In this document: one piece after another, positions 25,371 through 34,552 of the stretch
Numbering within the stretch: the first letter of the stretch is position 1
Layout: every line of letters begins with the position of its first letter
Origin: Marinobacter litoralis
Lineage (GTDB): Bacteria; Pseudomonadota; Gammaproteobacteria; Pseudomonadales; Oleiphilaceae
Direction of reading: 5' to 3'
Assembly: GCF_003336705.1 (NCBI RefSeq)
Contig: NZ_QMDL01000001.1
Coordinates: 1,054,001-1,118,000 of the forward strand
DNA length: 64,000 nt
The notes under the pieces: model-generated
The model's database searches: none
What the model was told of the DNA's origin: nothing
Seen by the model: only the letters and a program-made list of their open reading frames with translations
Position numbers and translations under genes: made by a program

Positions 25371-25874
25371 TCAGGGTGGGCAGGCGCTTTCTAATGGCCA
25401 GATGAAGCGGTCACCCTCATCAATGCCGTGAGCTTTGAAGTAACCGGCATTCATTTCCACGGCGCTGCGAAACGGCTTGCCCGCGGGGTAAATGGGGCAA
25501 TCTGAAGCACGAGACGACGTGCACGGTAGCATGTGCCGGATGCTGACAATCACGCCGCTCTCATCGAGAAATGCGATGTCGAGCGGTATCAGGGTTTTAT
25601 ACATCCAGAAGCCGTACCGGGCGGGGCGCTGTTCCTGGTATTCGAATACCATACCTGCGTTTTCGGCTAAGTCACGCCGGCCCATCAGCCCCGTCTTGCG
25701 GTCTTCCGACTCTGTGGCAACTTCGACCGTTACCGCATGCCCCTCGTTATTACTCACAAAGCAGGCCTGTACCTGCGGCAGTGTAACGGGGGTGTCGGTT
25801 TTGCCGGCTTCGGCAGCGCCGCAGCCGGTCAATGCCAGTGTGCAGGCAGGAATTAGAGCTTTAAGAGCTTTCAT
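25371..25874 (-). CDS. DUF192 family lipoprotein
   Basis: A 167-residue envelope protein with a lipoprotein signal peptide (lipobox ALTGC at residues 15-19). The DUF192 fold follows: [33 protein letters not shown] and [18 protein letters not shown]. The function of the family is not settled. Its start overlaps the stop of the ABC-2 permease by four bases, so it is translated with the transporter. Confidence 0.88.
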   Translation of the reverse strand: MKALKALIPACTLALTGCGAAEAGKTDTPVTLPQVQACFVSNNEGHAVTVEVATESEDRKTGLMGRRDLAENAGMVFEYQEQRPARYGFWMYKTLIPLDIAFLDESGVIVSIRHMLPCTSSRASDCPIYPAGKPFRSAVEMNAGYFKAHGIDEGDRFIWPLESACPP

Positions 25875-26632
25875 GAACGCAAACGATAGCCGGTTTTAAA
25901 GATCCACCAGATGGTGGTTAGACAGATGGTCAGGAACATCAGTGTCATACCCACGCTCACGCCTATATGAACATCTGACACGCCGTAGAAGGCCCAGCGG
26001 AAGCCGCTGATCAGGTACACCACGGGGTTGAACAAACTGATGGTTTGCCAGATTTCAGGGAGCATATCGATGGAGTAGAAAGTGCCGCCCAGGAACACGA
26101 GGGGGGTCACGATCATCATGGGCACGATTTGCAGTTTCTCGAAACCGTCTGCCCATATACCGATGATAAACCCGAACAAACTGAAGGTAACCGCGGTGAG
26201 TGTCAGGAATGCCACCATCCAGAACGGGTGGAGCACTGAGTAATCAACAAACAAACGCGCAGTCGCGAGGATGATCAGCCCGAGCAAAACCGATTTGGTG
26301 GCGGCCGCACCTACGTAGCCCAATACGATTTCGAAATAGGACACCGGCGCAGACAGCACTTCGTAAATGGTGCCGGAGAACTTTGGCATGTAGATGCCAA
26401 ACGAGGCGTTTGAGATGCTTTGCATGAGCAGCGACAGCATAACCAGCCCGGGAATGATGTACGCGCCGTAACTGATGCTGTCTATATCGCCCATGCGCGA
26501 ACCAATGGCCGAGCCGAACACCACAAAGTACAGACAGGTAGAAATCACTGGCGATAACACGCTTTGCATCAGCGTGCGCCGCATGCGCGCCATTTCGAAC
26601 TTATAAATTGCTTTAACACCGTACAAATTCAT
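25871..26632 (-). CDS. ABC-2 type transporter permease
   Basis: A 253-residue inner-membrane permease with six hydrophobic segments, of the YadH/DrrB-like ABC-2 class. [20 protein letters not shown], the [12 protein letters not shown] loop and [16 protein letters not shown] with [17 protein letters not shown] are class hallmarks. It pairs with the ATPase encoded 24 bases upstream. The exported substrate is unknown. Confidence 0.92.
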   Translation of the reverse strand: MNLYGVKAIYKFEMARMRRTLMQSVLSPVISTCLYFVVFGSAIGSRMGDIDSISYGAYIIPGLVMLSLLMQSISNASFGIYMPKFSGTIYEVLSAPVSYFEIVLGYVGAAATKSVLLGLIILATARLFVDYSVLHPFWMVAFLTLTAVTFSLFGFIIGIWADGFEKLQIVPMMIVTPLVFLGGTFYSIDMLPEIWQTISLFNPVVYLISGFRWAFYGVSDVHIGVSVGMTLMFLTICLTTIWWIFKTGYRLRS

Positions 26633-26656
26633 GTCTATCTCCGTGCGGGCGCGGTT

Positions 26657-27577
26657 TTATTCGTTCACGAGGCCAACAAAAATCTCTTCCAGAGAGCTTT
26701 CCCGTGTCTGAAGATCACGGTACTCAATACCCAAATCACCCAGAGTACGTAGCAATCTGGCCACACCTGCTTGTTGCTTCTGAGAGTCGAACGTGTAAAT
26801 CAGCTGGTAGCCATCGTCTGATAGCTCTACCGGTTCCAGTGTCAGTTCGCCGGGTACCGCGTCAAGCTTGTTCTGGAGGTGCAAACGCAGTTCCTTCTTA
26901 CCGAGTTTCGACATCAATCGATCTTTATCTTCCACCAGAATGATCTTACCCTGACGAATCACCCCGATCCGGTCGGCCATTTCTTCGGCTTCCTCGATGT
27001 AGTGGGTCGTCAGGATGACGGTGGTGCCGTTTTCCCGAAGTTTACGAACCATTTCCCACATATCGCGGCGCAACTCTACGTCTACGCCTGCTGTGGGTTC
27101 GTCGAGAAACAGAATGCGCGGCTCGTGGGACAACGCCTTGGCGATCATAACCCGGCGTTTCATGCCGCCCGAGAGAGCCATAATTCGGCTATCGCGTTTG
27201 TCCCACAAGGACAGGTCTTTCAGAACTTTTTCAATGTGGCTCGGCTTCGGAGGTTTACCGAACAGGCCTCGGCTGAATGACACCGCGTGCCAGACCGTTT
27301 CGAACGAATCGGTGTTCAGTTCCTGGGGCACCAAGCCGATGGCCTCCCGGGCTTTCCGATACTCTTTGACGATGTCGTGGCCGGCAGCGGTCGCGTGACC
27401 GTTGGTTTTGTTTACGATGCCACAAATGATGGAAATGAGCGTTGTTTTACCGGCACCGTTAGGGCCGAGTAGGGCAAAGATTTCGCCCGGGTAGATGTCC
27501 AGATTGATATCGTTGAGCGCCTGAAAACCACCTTCATAAATCTTGTTCAGGTTCTTTATGGAGATATCCGGCTGCAC
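26657..27577 (-). CDS. ABC-2 type transporter ATP-binding protein
   Basis: A 306-residue ATPase that drives the adjacent ABC-2 permease. Walker A is [12 protein letters not shown], the signature is ALSGGMKRR, Walker B is [12 protein letters not shown], and the H-loop is [16 protein letters not shown]. The C-terminal 80 residues form the extension typical of YadG/DrrA-like exporters. It is the first gene of the operon ATPase-permease-DUF192. Confidence 0.95.
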   Translation of the reverse strand: MQPDISIKNLNKIYEGGFQALNDINLDIYPGEIFALLGPNGAGKTTLISIICGIVNKTNGHATAAGHDIVKEYRKAREAIGLVPQELNTDSFETVWHAVSFSRGLFGKPPKPSHIEKVLKDLSLWDKRDSRIMALSGGMKRRVMIAKALSHEPRILFLDEPTAGVDVELRRDMWEMVRKLRENGTTVILTTHYIEEAEEMADRIGVIRQGKIILVEDKDRLMSKLGKKELRLHLQNKLDAVPGELTLEPVELSDDGYQLIYTFDSQKQQAGVARLLRTLGDLGIEYRDLQTRESSLEEIFVGLVNE

Positions 27578-27712
27578 GGCTAGTGTCCTGTTTATGTGGG
27601 TGACTCAAACCAGAAAGCCGCACATTTTCTCATGGTGGCGGCAGTTTAGAAACCTTTGCCTTGTGCGCACATATCCCCATAATGTGAGCTTGCATACAAA
27701 CTGGGGCTGATG

Positions 27713-28162
27713 ATGTTACGTGTTGTAAGTGTGTTCGGTTGTCTGATCGCGGTGATTGGAATGGCGTTTTGGGCCCTGAAGCCTGAGGGTAACCCGGAAG
27801 ACGAAGTCGCTCGCGCTGAATGCGATCTGCTGGCTGGCCCCTGTATCTGGAGCACCGCCGAGGGGCAATGGCAGGTGAGTCTGGAGTCCCGGCAGGGTAG
27901 CCCGGCGCAGCATCTTTATTCTCTGGCCGTGGAAGCCCCCGGTGCGCCTGAACGCTTTCTGGCCGTGTTACGGGGGCGTTCCATGTACATGGGCGAATAC
28001 CCAGTGCCCCTGAAACAGCAATCAGACTCCCGATTTGTTGCTGAATTCGAAGCGCCCCTATGTGCGACCGGCTCCGAGATGGTGTGGCAAATCGATTTGC
28101 AAAGCGGGCAGGAAAAGTTGGGAAGTGTGTCGCCGATCCTATTCTTTCAAGCGAAAACGTAG
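27713..28162 (+). CDS. Unknown membrane-anchored protein
   Basis: About 149 residues with an N-terminal hydrophobic anchor (VVSVFGCLIAVIGMAFWAL). A small soluble domain follows with four Cys (CDLLAGPC near residue 38-45 and a later pair of single Cys), which suggests periplasmic exposure. Two Met codons are adjacent (27710, 27713). No recognised family. The overlapping minus-strand frame of 250 codons is low-complexity and is not counted. Confidence 0.6.
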   Translation: MLRVVSVFGCLIAVIGMAFWALKPEGNPEDEVARAECDLLAGPCIWSTAEGQWQVSLESRQGSPAQHLYSLAVEAPGAPERFLAVLRGRSMYMGEYPVPLKQQSDSRFVAEFEAPLCATGSEMVWQIDLQSGQEKLGSVSPILFFQAKT

Positions 28163-28199
28163 TTAAATTTCCGATGGTTTTATTTCCGGAGATTGAGTG

Positions 28200-28496
28200 A
28201 TGGATTACGGCGAAAGCGTACAGAAAGTACTGCTGCGGAAAATTCGAAAAACCGAACAAGATCTGTTGCAGCTCAAGCTTGATTACTGCCGCTTCGTGTT
28301 CGGATTGAGCCATCGCTCGCGGGTAATAGCGAACGGCCAGTGCTGGATAGTGCGGGCGGTGGATGTTGATTCTATGGGCCATACGGAAGAGGGCGGTTAC
28401 AGCAAGCCAGCCCTGACCGGTGTATTAGCTGATTCGAAAGCCGTTACCGAGGTTGTCTCACTAGGCACTGATTGGGAGCTGGAAAAGTCTAGATAA
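28200..28496 (+). CDS. Short unknown protein
   Basis: A 98-residue soluble protein with GGAG eight bases before the ATG. An N-terminal amphipathic helix (VQKVLLRKIRKTEQDLLQLKLDYC) is followed by a compact beta-rich part. No recognised domain. It lies 37 bases after the preceding membrane-anchored gene, so the two may be co-transcribed. Its end overlaps the convergent next gene by eight bases. Confidence 0.6.
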   Translation: MDYGESVQKVLLRKIRKTEQDLLQLKLDYCRFVFGLSHRSRVIANGQCWIVRAVDVDSMGHTEEGGYSKPALTGVLADSKAVTEVVSLGTDWELEKSR

Positions 28497-29106
28497 AGGC
28501 ATTGCTTGTGACGGCTTCATACAAGCTTGAAGGCTCGGGTACATGGTGGTTTTCTTCCCAAAACTCTGCGCCTTCAAGCCCCGCCCGATAGCAGGCCAGC
28601 AGAATACTGCTGGATGTCAGTGTTGAAATGGTTTGTATGGCTTCCGATTGGCGCATGCCGGTTTTGCGGCTGGCAATACCTGCAACCATACCGGCCAATC
28701 CGTCAGAATGGCGTACAACTTTTGGGCACAATGAGCAGCTCGCGCCATATAGCCATGCGGTTGCATAGGTACGAACCGCTTGTGGTGCCTCCGTTAAGTT
28801 CAACCCCTTCAGTTGGCAATCCCGTTCCTGCAAACCTGCCAGAATATGCAGTTTTGAGCTGAGTTCTGCGCGGTCCAATGCCAGCGGCCGTTTGTCTTTC
28901 GTTTGTTTCCGGGGGCGTTTGCCCGGTACAAGGGCGCAATCAGATCTGCTTGACGAAATGACACCTTGAGGCCCGGCAAGCTCTCTCCGACTCAAGGAGT
29001 ACATGCGCACACCTAACAGGCCGACCAATAACAGAAGCCCGATCTGAGTTACTGCCACCACGCTGAAGACCATCGCGTTAAGTTCCTGATACCAAGTTTG
29101 ATGCAT
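28489..29106 (-). CDS. Unknown protein with one transmembrane segment
   Basis: A 205-residue protein with one transmembrane helix (residues 14-33) and a soluble C-terminal domain containing several Cys (YGASCSLCPKV, ERDCQL). An internal Met (MVFSVVAVTQ, 29073) has AGGA upstream and could be the real start. No recognised family. A small hairpin (ATTGAG at 29143-29148, CTCAAT at 29155-29160) lies in the gap upstream. Confidence 0.55.
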   Translation of the reverse strand: MHQTWYQELNAMVFSVVAVTQIGLLLLVGLLGVRMYSLSRRELAGPQGVISSSRSDCALVPGKRPRKQTKDKRPLALDRAELSSKLHILAGLQERDCQLKGLNLTEAPQAVRTYATAWLYGASCSLCPKVVRHSDGLAGMVAGIASRKTGMRQSEAIQTISTLTSSSILLACYRAGLEGAEFWEENHHVPEPSSLYEAVTSNAFI

Positions 29107-29228
29107 CGTTAAATATCAGGAATTGTAACATTGAGTAACGAAATTGAGGTGTAACTCAATCGACAGTTCACGGCGGATTGTTGGTGGTGTTCCTGATCTG
29201 TGACACTCGTCCCAATGGCTTGGGCAGT

Positions 29229-30695
29229 TCAGCAGGTGGGCATGGTTTTGAGGGCAAGTTTTCGGCGAATGTAACGACCAAGTGCATCCACGCCAATGTT
29301 CAGTAGTGCGGTGATGAGGATCAGTACCATTGCCCGGTCGAAGCGGATGTTCTGAATGGCGCTGTCTACATAGAATCCCAGGGTGTAGATGCCCAAAATG
29401 CCCAAGATTGCGGTTTCTCGCATGATGATTTCCCATCGGTAGAACAGGAACGCCAAAAACGATCGGTACACGCGGGGTACCAATTCCCAGCTATAGCGAG
29501 ACAGGCCGGTTGGTGCATCGGGGCGAAGCTGAATGGTGTTGGTCTGCCGACCAATCAGATGGCCAATAATGCCGCCGTTATGGAGCGCCAATGCAACCAC
29601 TGCGGGAAGCATGGAGGGCCCCCAAAGCTGAAGCAGGATATACGCAAGAATGTATTCGGGGGTCGAACGGGCGATTACTAACAAGATATGGCCAGAGGTG
29701 CGTCGAACCGGGCCCCCGAAATGCCTGGATATCAGAGGGAAGGCTAATAGTGACAAAATGCCGGTAGCCACCAGAGCGATCTGGGTGAGGACTACGGTGT
29801 TCCAGATTCCGGGCAGAGCCTCGTTTATCCAGACATCGCCCATCCATTCGGAAAGTCCGACTAAGCCTTCACCGTTGCGAATGGGGGCCGGAACAATGTC
29901 TTCGGTAAAGAACCGTTTTACGTTGCCCCAAATGATGGGCATGCCATCGCCAAGGAAGAACGGTGCTGCCAGTACATAGGCCGGAAGCAGCTTGGGGCGC
30001 ACCCACAGGGGCATGGTGGCGATCAAAATGTAAAACAGTACCAGCATGGCGCCAGCGTCGGAATACAGGCCTTGCGAGAAGGACGACTCCAGGTAGAAGC
30101 CCAGTGTGGGTAGTCCAACAAACCCGAGAATGGCGGAAGAACGCATGCCGCATTCAAGGCGATACGCAGTGTAGGTTCTCAGCTGTACCCAACAATCGGG
30201 AATTTTGGTGTAAAGAAAAGCAGGAATAGACCGCGTGCCAGGCGGCAGAAGTCGGCTCGGTTCGGGGTCGGATTCTTCGAAGATTTCCGAATACACTTTG
30301 GCAAAAATGCCCGCATACGGAATAGCAATCGCCAATACGCCGGTGAGTGGGTGAAAGCCGAAAAACTGCAAAAAGATCAGCGCCCAGAACAGTTCATGAA
30401 TAGAACGAATGAACGCGCAGAACATGCGTACAGGTAAAAAGCGATACACCAGCGAGAGCGCGAAACCGCACACGCTGCCAAGCGCGACGCCCACAAACGC
30501 AAATGCCACCGTGCGCAGAAGCGCTGTTAAAAGGCCTTCTGTGCTGAAAAAGTTGGGGGTTACAACACCCCAGAACAATCTACCTAGATCTTGCCAAGGG
30601 TTTGCTGTGGTAATGGCAATATCGGCCACCAACAATCCTGCAAGCGCTATGGCCAGGAAGATAAAGCTGGTGCGGACGGTAGGGTAGGCGAACAT
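29229..30695 (-). CDS. PhnE-like ABC permease, duplicated in one chain (probable selenium oxyanion transporter)
   Basis: Inner-membrane permease of a PhnCDE-type importer. At 488 residues it is about twice the normal PhnE length and holds two permease units: one around FVGVALGSVCGFALSL and GMRSSAILGFVGLPTLGFYLE, the other around GHLIGRQTN and IMRETAILGILGIYTLGFYVD. Both units carry the EAA-like loop. A homodimer partner is therefore unnecessary. It is the last gene of binding protein-ATPase-permease. The link to selenium comes from the divergent SenB-type gene; phosphonate or phosphite remain alternatives. Confidence 0.85.
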   Translation of the reverse strand: MFAYPTVRTSFIFLAIALAGLLVADIAITTANPWQDLGRLFWGVVTPNFFSTEGLLTALLRTVAFAFVGVALGSVCGFALSLVYRFLPVRMFCAFIRSIHELFWALIFLQFFGFHPLTGVLAIAIPYAGIFAKVYSEIFEESDPEPSRLLPPGTRSIPAFLYTKIPDCWVQLRTYTAYRLECGMRSSAILGFVGLPTLGFYLESSFSQGLYSDAGAMLVLFYILIATMPLWVRPKLLPAYVLAAPFFLGDGMPIIWGNVKRFFTEDIVPAPIRNGEGLVGLSEWMGDVWINEALPGIWNTVVLTQIALVATGILSLLAFPLISRHFGGPVRRTSGHILLVIARSTPEYILAYILLQLWGPSMLPAVVALALHNGGIIGHLIGRQTNTIQLRPDAPTGLSRYSWELVPRVYRSFLAFLFYRWEIIMRETAILGILGIYTLGFYVDSAIQNIRFDRAMVLILITALLNIGVDALGRYIRRKLALKTMPTC

Positions 30696-30712
30696 GGATT
30701 CAGAGCGACCGG

Positions 30713-31363
30713 TCAGTAAATCGAAGCAATGTCAGACGCTACCAGATTGGCTGCTGGTTCATCCAACGCAATCTGGCCATCTTGAATGCCGATAATCCGG
30801 TCGCAGTAGGCCAGCGCCATGTCCACATCGTGGAGAGCAACAATGCTGGTATGAAAGCGGCCTGTCAGTAATTGCATGGCAGTATGAGCCATAGGACCAT
30901 CCAGAGCGGAAATGGGTTCGTCAGCTAACAGTATGGGCGCTTGGCGGTAAAGTGCACGGGCAATCGCCACACGTTGGCGCTGACCGCCAGACAGTGCTGC
31001 AGCCGGTATCCAAAGCTTTTCTGAAATCGAAAGTTCGTCCAGCAAGGCTTTGACGGCCTTTTTGTCCTTCGAAAAGGGGCGAAGCAATGTCAGCGTGTTA
31101 TACCAGGTTGGGTGTTGGTCAAGCTGGCCAATAAACACGTTGTGAAACACGGGCAGGGCATTAACCAGCCCTAAACCTTGCGGGATCAGTGACGCTTCTT
31201 GTTGCAGGCGTTCGTAAATTACTTTAATCAGCGTTGATTTGCCCGCACCACTTTTGCCGACCAATGCAACGTGTTCGCCTTTATTGACGTGAAGAGACAG
31301 CGGGCCGATCACCCGCTGTCCTTCAAAACTGGCTGTCAGGCCATGGAAGTCAAACTCTGACAT
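30713..31363 (-). CDS. PhnC-like ABC ATPase (probable selenium oxyanion transporter)
   Basis: A 216-residue ATPase, shorter than typical PhnC (about 260). Walker A is LVGKSGAGKSTL, signature ALSGGQRQR, Walker B ILLADEPISALD, and the H-loop is IVALHDVDMALAYCD. It starts one base inside the stop of the binding-protein gene and ends 17 bases before the permease, so the three form an operon. Confidence 0.92.
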   Translation of the reverse strand: MSEFDFHGLTASFEGQRVIGPLSLHVNKGEHVALVGKSGAGKSTLIKVIYERLQQEASLIPQGLGLVNALPVFHNVFIGQLDQHPTWYNTLTLLRPFSKDKKAVKALLDELSISEKLWIPAAALSGGQRQRVAIARALYRQAPILLADEPISALDGPMAHTAMQLLTGRFHTSIVALHDVDMALAYCDRIIGIQDGQIALDEPAANLVASDIASIY

Positions 31364-32241
31364 TAATCCAGAATTCCAATGTTAACGGCTGTTTTACGAA
31401 TCGGCTCGTAATCGTCGTTAGAGGCGGGGATAAATCCGGACCGGGGAAAGCTTTCCAGCAGCGCGGGGTCATCCAGTTCCAGTAAGGCTTTGGTCACGCG
31501 GTCCTTGAAGCCTTCTCCGAACGTTTCGTTAACATCGCCACGGATGGTCCACTGGTAGTCAGGGTAGGCCGGAGTTTTCCAGATAACCTGAACAGCGTCC
31601 GTATCGATGTTGCCGTCGGCCAACTCTTTTTCCCAAACCTGGAAGTTCAGCGCGCCAACCTCGTAGGTGCCAGCTTCAACCAGGCGAAGCGTACGGGTGT
31701 GGTTGCCGCTAAAGCCAACGCGGGAAAAAACGGAATCCGGCGCTTCGCCGAACGTATCGCGAATGTAGAATTCTGGCATCAGCCGACCGGAAGTAGAGCC
31801 TTTGGAACCAAAGGTAAAGGTTTTGCCACGAAGCTTATCTTCAAGGCTTTCCAAAGAATCGGAAGGCTCGATACCGGTTTCGGTATTGGCGATGAAGTAC
31901 GTTTCGAACGCTTCGTCTTCTACGCCTTGGGCGATAGCTTCGGAGCCATCAACCAACCGGCGAGCCTGAACACCAGACAGGCCGCCAAACCACGCTAGCT
32001 GTACTTGATTGTTGCGGAATGCCGACACCGCAGCGGCATAGGATTTCACCGGGATATAACGAACATCTACATCCAGCTGTTCTTCCAGATAATCCGCTAC
32101 GCCCTGAAAACGTTCAACCAGTTTGGTTTCGTCTTCGTCAGGGATTGCCGTGAAAATAAAGGTTTCTGCTTGAGCTGCTGAAAACACAGACATTGAGATA
32201 AGGCCAGTGGCTAACCACTTGCGTAATTGTTTCATCGCCAT
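31363..32241 (-). CDS. PhnD-like periplasmic binding protein (putative selenate/selenium ABC transporter)
   Basis: Captures the substrate in the periplasm. From MAMKQLRK (292 residues; AAAGGA nine bases upstream) it has a Sec signal peptide ending near SAAQA. The PhnD/type 2 fold shows IPVKSYAAAVSAFRNNQVQLAWFGG and FGSKGSTSGRLMPEFYIRD. Proteins of this kind beside SenB/SelD-type genes form the putative selenate ABC transporter group, which is why I favour selenium over phosphonate. No C-P lyase gene is in the window. Confidence 0.85.
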   Translation of the reverse strand: MAMKQLRKWLATGLISMSVFSAAQAETFIFTAIPDEDETKLVERFQGVADYLEEQLDVDVRYIPVKSYAAAVSAFRNNQVQLAWFGGLSGVQARRLVDGSEAIAQGVEDEAFETYFIANTETGIEPSDSLESLEDKLRGKTFTFGSKGSTSGRLMPEFYIRDTFGEAPDSVFSRVGFSGNHTRTLRLVEAGTYEVGALNFQVWEKELADGNIDTDAVQVIWKTPAYPDYQWTIRGDVNETFGEGFKDRVTKALLELDDPALLESFPRSGFIPASNDDYEPIRKTAVNIGILD

Positions 32242-32405
32242 GGAATTCATTCCTTTGTTATTTCAGATCAGCGAGGGAAAGGCGGGTGCCAATATCCGCT
32301 TCAGGATACCTTGAATTACGTTATTGATGAACAGCTTTCCAAGTCAATACTTTACCTAACGCATCTACCGATGCAGAATCCTTGAAACCTCTGAACGTGG
32401 CGATT

Positions 32406-33377
32406 ATGAATATCATCATTATTACCCCGGCAGGGCCGGATTCCAAAGCAGGCAACCGCGCAACAGCACTTCGATGGCAGCGTTTGCTTCAGCAATCTGG
32501 GCATCAGGTTAGGGTCGAAACGGAATATCAGGGTGCGCAATGTGATCTGCTCATTGCTCTTCATGCATGGCGCAGCGCGAATGCCATTAAAGCGTTCAAG
32601 GCTGCATGGCCGGAATCGCCGCTCATTGTGGCGCTAACGGGCACAGACATTTACTACCACCAGCATGAATACCCTGATTTAACTTACGAGTCGATGGATC
32701 TTTCGGATCTTTTAATTGGTTTGCATGATCTCGTTGCCCGGGATATTCCCGAACGCTATGCACACAAACTACTGACGTTGCGCCAATCAGCCGACAAGCC
32801 GGATGTTTTCGGTGGTTCTCGGTTGGAGTCCGGGCAGTTTCATATTTGTGTACTCGGGCACCTTCGGGATGAGAAAGATTCGTTGAGGGCTGCCATCGCC
32901 AGCCATCATTTGCCCGAGGACTCGAACATCATTGTGTCTTGTGCCGGAAAACCCCATAACGACAAATGGCGGGAATTGGCCTTACAGGAAAGCCGAAGCA
33001 ACCCTCGATTTCACTGGTTAGGGGAGTTGAATCGCCCGGAGCTGGCAACCCTGATAGCGGTTAGCAGTGTGATGGTTATTAGCTCAATCATGGAAGGGGG
33101 CGCGAATGTCATTTCCGAAGCATGTCGAGCGGAGCTGCCGATACTGGCGTCTGACATCCCTGGAAACAGAGGTTTGCTGGGCGATGATTATCCGGGTTAT
33201 TTCCCCGTAAAAGACGATAAAGCTTTAGCGGAGCTGATGGCGCGTACTGAAAATGATGGTGCTTTTTTGGCTGAGCTTAAGAAGAGGGTGATTGCTCTTG
33301 CCGAAACCTTTCGGCCGGAACAAGAACGCCAGAGCTTGGAAAAAGCTCTGGCGCTTGTCGTGGCTGCGAAAGATTAA
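32406..33377 (+). CDS. senB: SenB-type selenosugar synthase (TIGR04348-like glycosyltransferase)
   Basis: A 323-residue GT-B glycosyltransferase-like protein. The N-terminus IIITPAGPDSKAGNRATALR and the C-terminal SIMEGGANVISEACRAELPI match the TIGR04348 pattern. A characterised member, SenB, makes a selenosugar from selenophosphate and a UDP-sugar on the way to selenoneine. The ATG at 32406 is preferred; a TTG eight codons earlier is open. It is divergent from a PhnCDE-like transporter, which supports a selenium role. SenA and the SelD-like SenC are not in the window, so the pathway cannot be completed here. Confidence 0.7.
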   Translation: MNIIIITPAGPDSKAGNRATALRWQRLLQQSGHQVRVETEYQGAQCDLLIALHAWRSANAIKAFKAAWPESPLIVALTGTDIYYHQHEYPDLTYESMDLSDLLIGLHDLVARDIPERYAHKLLTLRQSADKPDVFGGSRLESGQFHICVLGHLRDEKDSLRAAIASHHLPEDSNIIVSCAGKPHNDKWRELALQESRSNPRFHWLGELNRPELATLIAVSSVMVISSIMEGGANVISEACRAELPILASDIPGNRGLLGDDYPGYFPVKDDKALAELMARTENDGAFLAELKKRVIALAETFRPEQERQSLEKALALVVAAKD

Positions 33378-34009
33378 AGTACTTTTTTCGCTTCATTGGA
33401 AAGGCTATCGAAGCCTTTCACGCTCTTAAAGTTTTCGAGTTTCTTCTTGTCGGCATCGCTAGGATTGGCGATTTGTTCAATCGAGGTAATGCCGGCTTCT
33501 TTCATCTTTTTGGCCGTTGCCGGGCCAATGCCCTTCACCAAGGTCAGATCGGATTTATCGACCGGCTTAGCGGCTTTTTTTGCAGCAGGTTTTTTCGCGG
33601 CTGCGGGTTTCTTGGCGGGCGCTTTTTTGGCCGCCGGTTTCTTCGCATTGGGCTTGGCCTGCTTGGTGACGCTCTTTGCCTTTTTTACCGTACTCTTCGC
33701 GGCCTTTTTAACGTCGGTTTCAACTTCTTTCGACGCGAGCCCCAGCTTGTCAAGCAAGCTGGTTTGCAGTTCGTGAAAATCATTCATGCGGCGCTCAAGC
33801 TCGTCGTTAAAACGCCCGATTTCACGCTCTTTCAACTCCTCAACTTCCTTCAGCAGCTTTCGAACGGGCTCCTGAACGTGAGTTTGCAGTTGGTCCAACT
33901 GTTTAAGAGCATCGTTGATTAAGCTTTCGATTTGACCAGAGGCTTTATCAAACTCTTTGTTCACCGATTTAACGATTGCGTCAATGCTTGGCTTGGATTT
34001 CTTTGCCAT
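33374..34009 (-). CDS. Phasin-like protein with Lys/Ala-rich repeats and helix-hairpin-helix
   Basis: A 211-residue protein from MAKKSKPSID (AAGGAG eight bases upstream; the frame extends 21 codons earlier). Residues 10-90 form a coiled coil like phasins; 95-150 are histone H1-like AAKKPA repeats; residues 155-185 are a helix-hairpin-helix (LTLVKGIGPATAKKMKEAGI). PhaF-type proteins join polyhydroxyalkanoate granules to DNA and carry similar repeats, but the HhH end is unusual for them. It overlaps the convergent senB end by four bases. Confidence 0.75.
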   Translation of the reverse strand: MAKKSKPSIDAIVKSVNKEFDKASGQIESLINDALKQLDQLQTHVQEPVRKLLKEVEELKEREIGRFNDELERRMNDFHELQTSLLDKLGLASKEVETDVKKAAKSTVKKAKSVTKQAKPNAKKPAAKKAPAKKPAAAKKPAAKKAAKPVDKSDLTLVKGIGPATAKKMKEAGITSIEQIANPSDADKKKLENFKSVKGFDSLSNEAKKVL

Positions 34010-34050
34010 CAGGCTATCTCCTTGCGGAATAGGCGTCGTTAGAAAACAAT

Positions 34051-34449
34051 TCAGGCTGTTTGCCGTGACCATGTTGTAGGGCCAGCAGCCCTGCGCGACC
34101 TGAGAGTTTGCTTTTTATAGAGCACTTCTCGGATGCGGCGTAGTTTTTGACTTGACGGAGTGTTTTCATTCGAATCAGGCTGAATGAAATCAATCGAGTA
34201 AAAGAAGTTGCTACAGTGTTTTCTCTTCTCGGTGACGAGGCCGGATATTCCCTCAGCCCGAATATCATCGAGAGGCATTTTCATCACAAGATCAAGCGTG
34301 ACGGTATCGCCAGGTTCGAAAGGCTTATCGGTTTTCATCACGCACCCGAAACTGTCCAGCTCGTATAACCGGGCATGAACGTCTTCGCGGCGGAAGAAGC
34401 TATGTCGGTAACGAAAGTGGGCGACAAGATCGGGTAAAGCGTTATTCAT
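34051..34449 (-). CDS. PilZ-like domain protein
   Basis: A 132-residue soluble protein from MNNALPDLVAHFRYRH. The RHSFFRREDVHARLYELDSFGCVM stretch and the beta-rich body with PFEPGDTVTLDLVM resemble PilZ cyclic di-GMP receptors. The usual RxxxR and DxSxxG signatures are degenerate, so c-di-GMP binding is uncertain. A longer frame of 27 extra codons exists upstream. It sits between the phasin-like gene and the GNAT/nitrilase fusion on the same strand. Confidence 0.6.
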   Translation of the reverse strand: MNNALPDLVAHFRYRHSFFRREDVHARLYELDSFGCVMKTDKPFEPGDTVTLDLVMKMPLDDIRAEGISGLVTEKRKHCSNFFYSIDFIQPDSNENTPSSQKLRRIREVLYKKQTLRSRRAAGPTTWSRQTA

Positions 34450-34552
34450 GAAACCTATTCTCTGCTTCCAGTGGCGACAACGTGAAACGGGCGTAATTTG
34501 AACCATAGACGGACTCTCCGCATTTGGCAATTACCCCCAGTCTCCACGGTAT

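Noticed and set aside
27630..28382. Minus-strand open frame of 250 codons
   Set aside because: Composition is Arg/Ser/Pro-rich without domain features, and it covers two better supported plus-strand genes.
33540..33660. Lys/Ala repeats as a DNA repeat array or CRISPR-like locus
   Set aside because: They are in-frame AAKKPA codons of the phasin-like protein; no CRISPR array is seen anywhere in the window.
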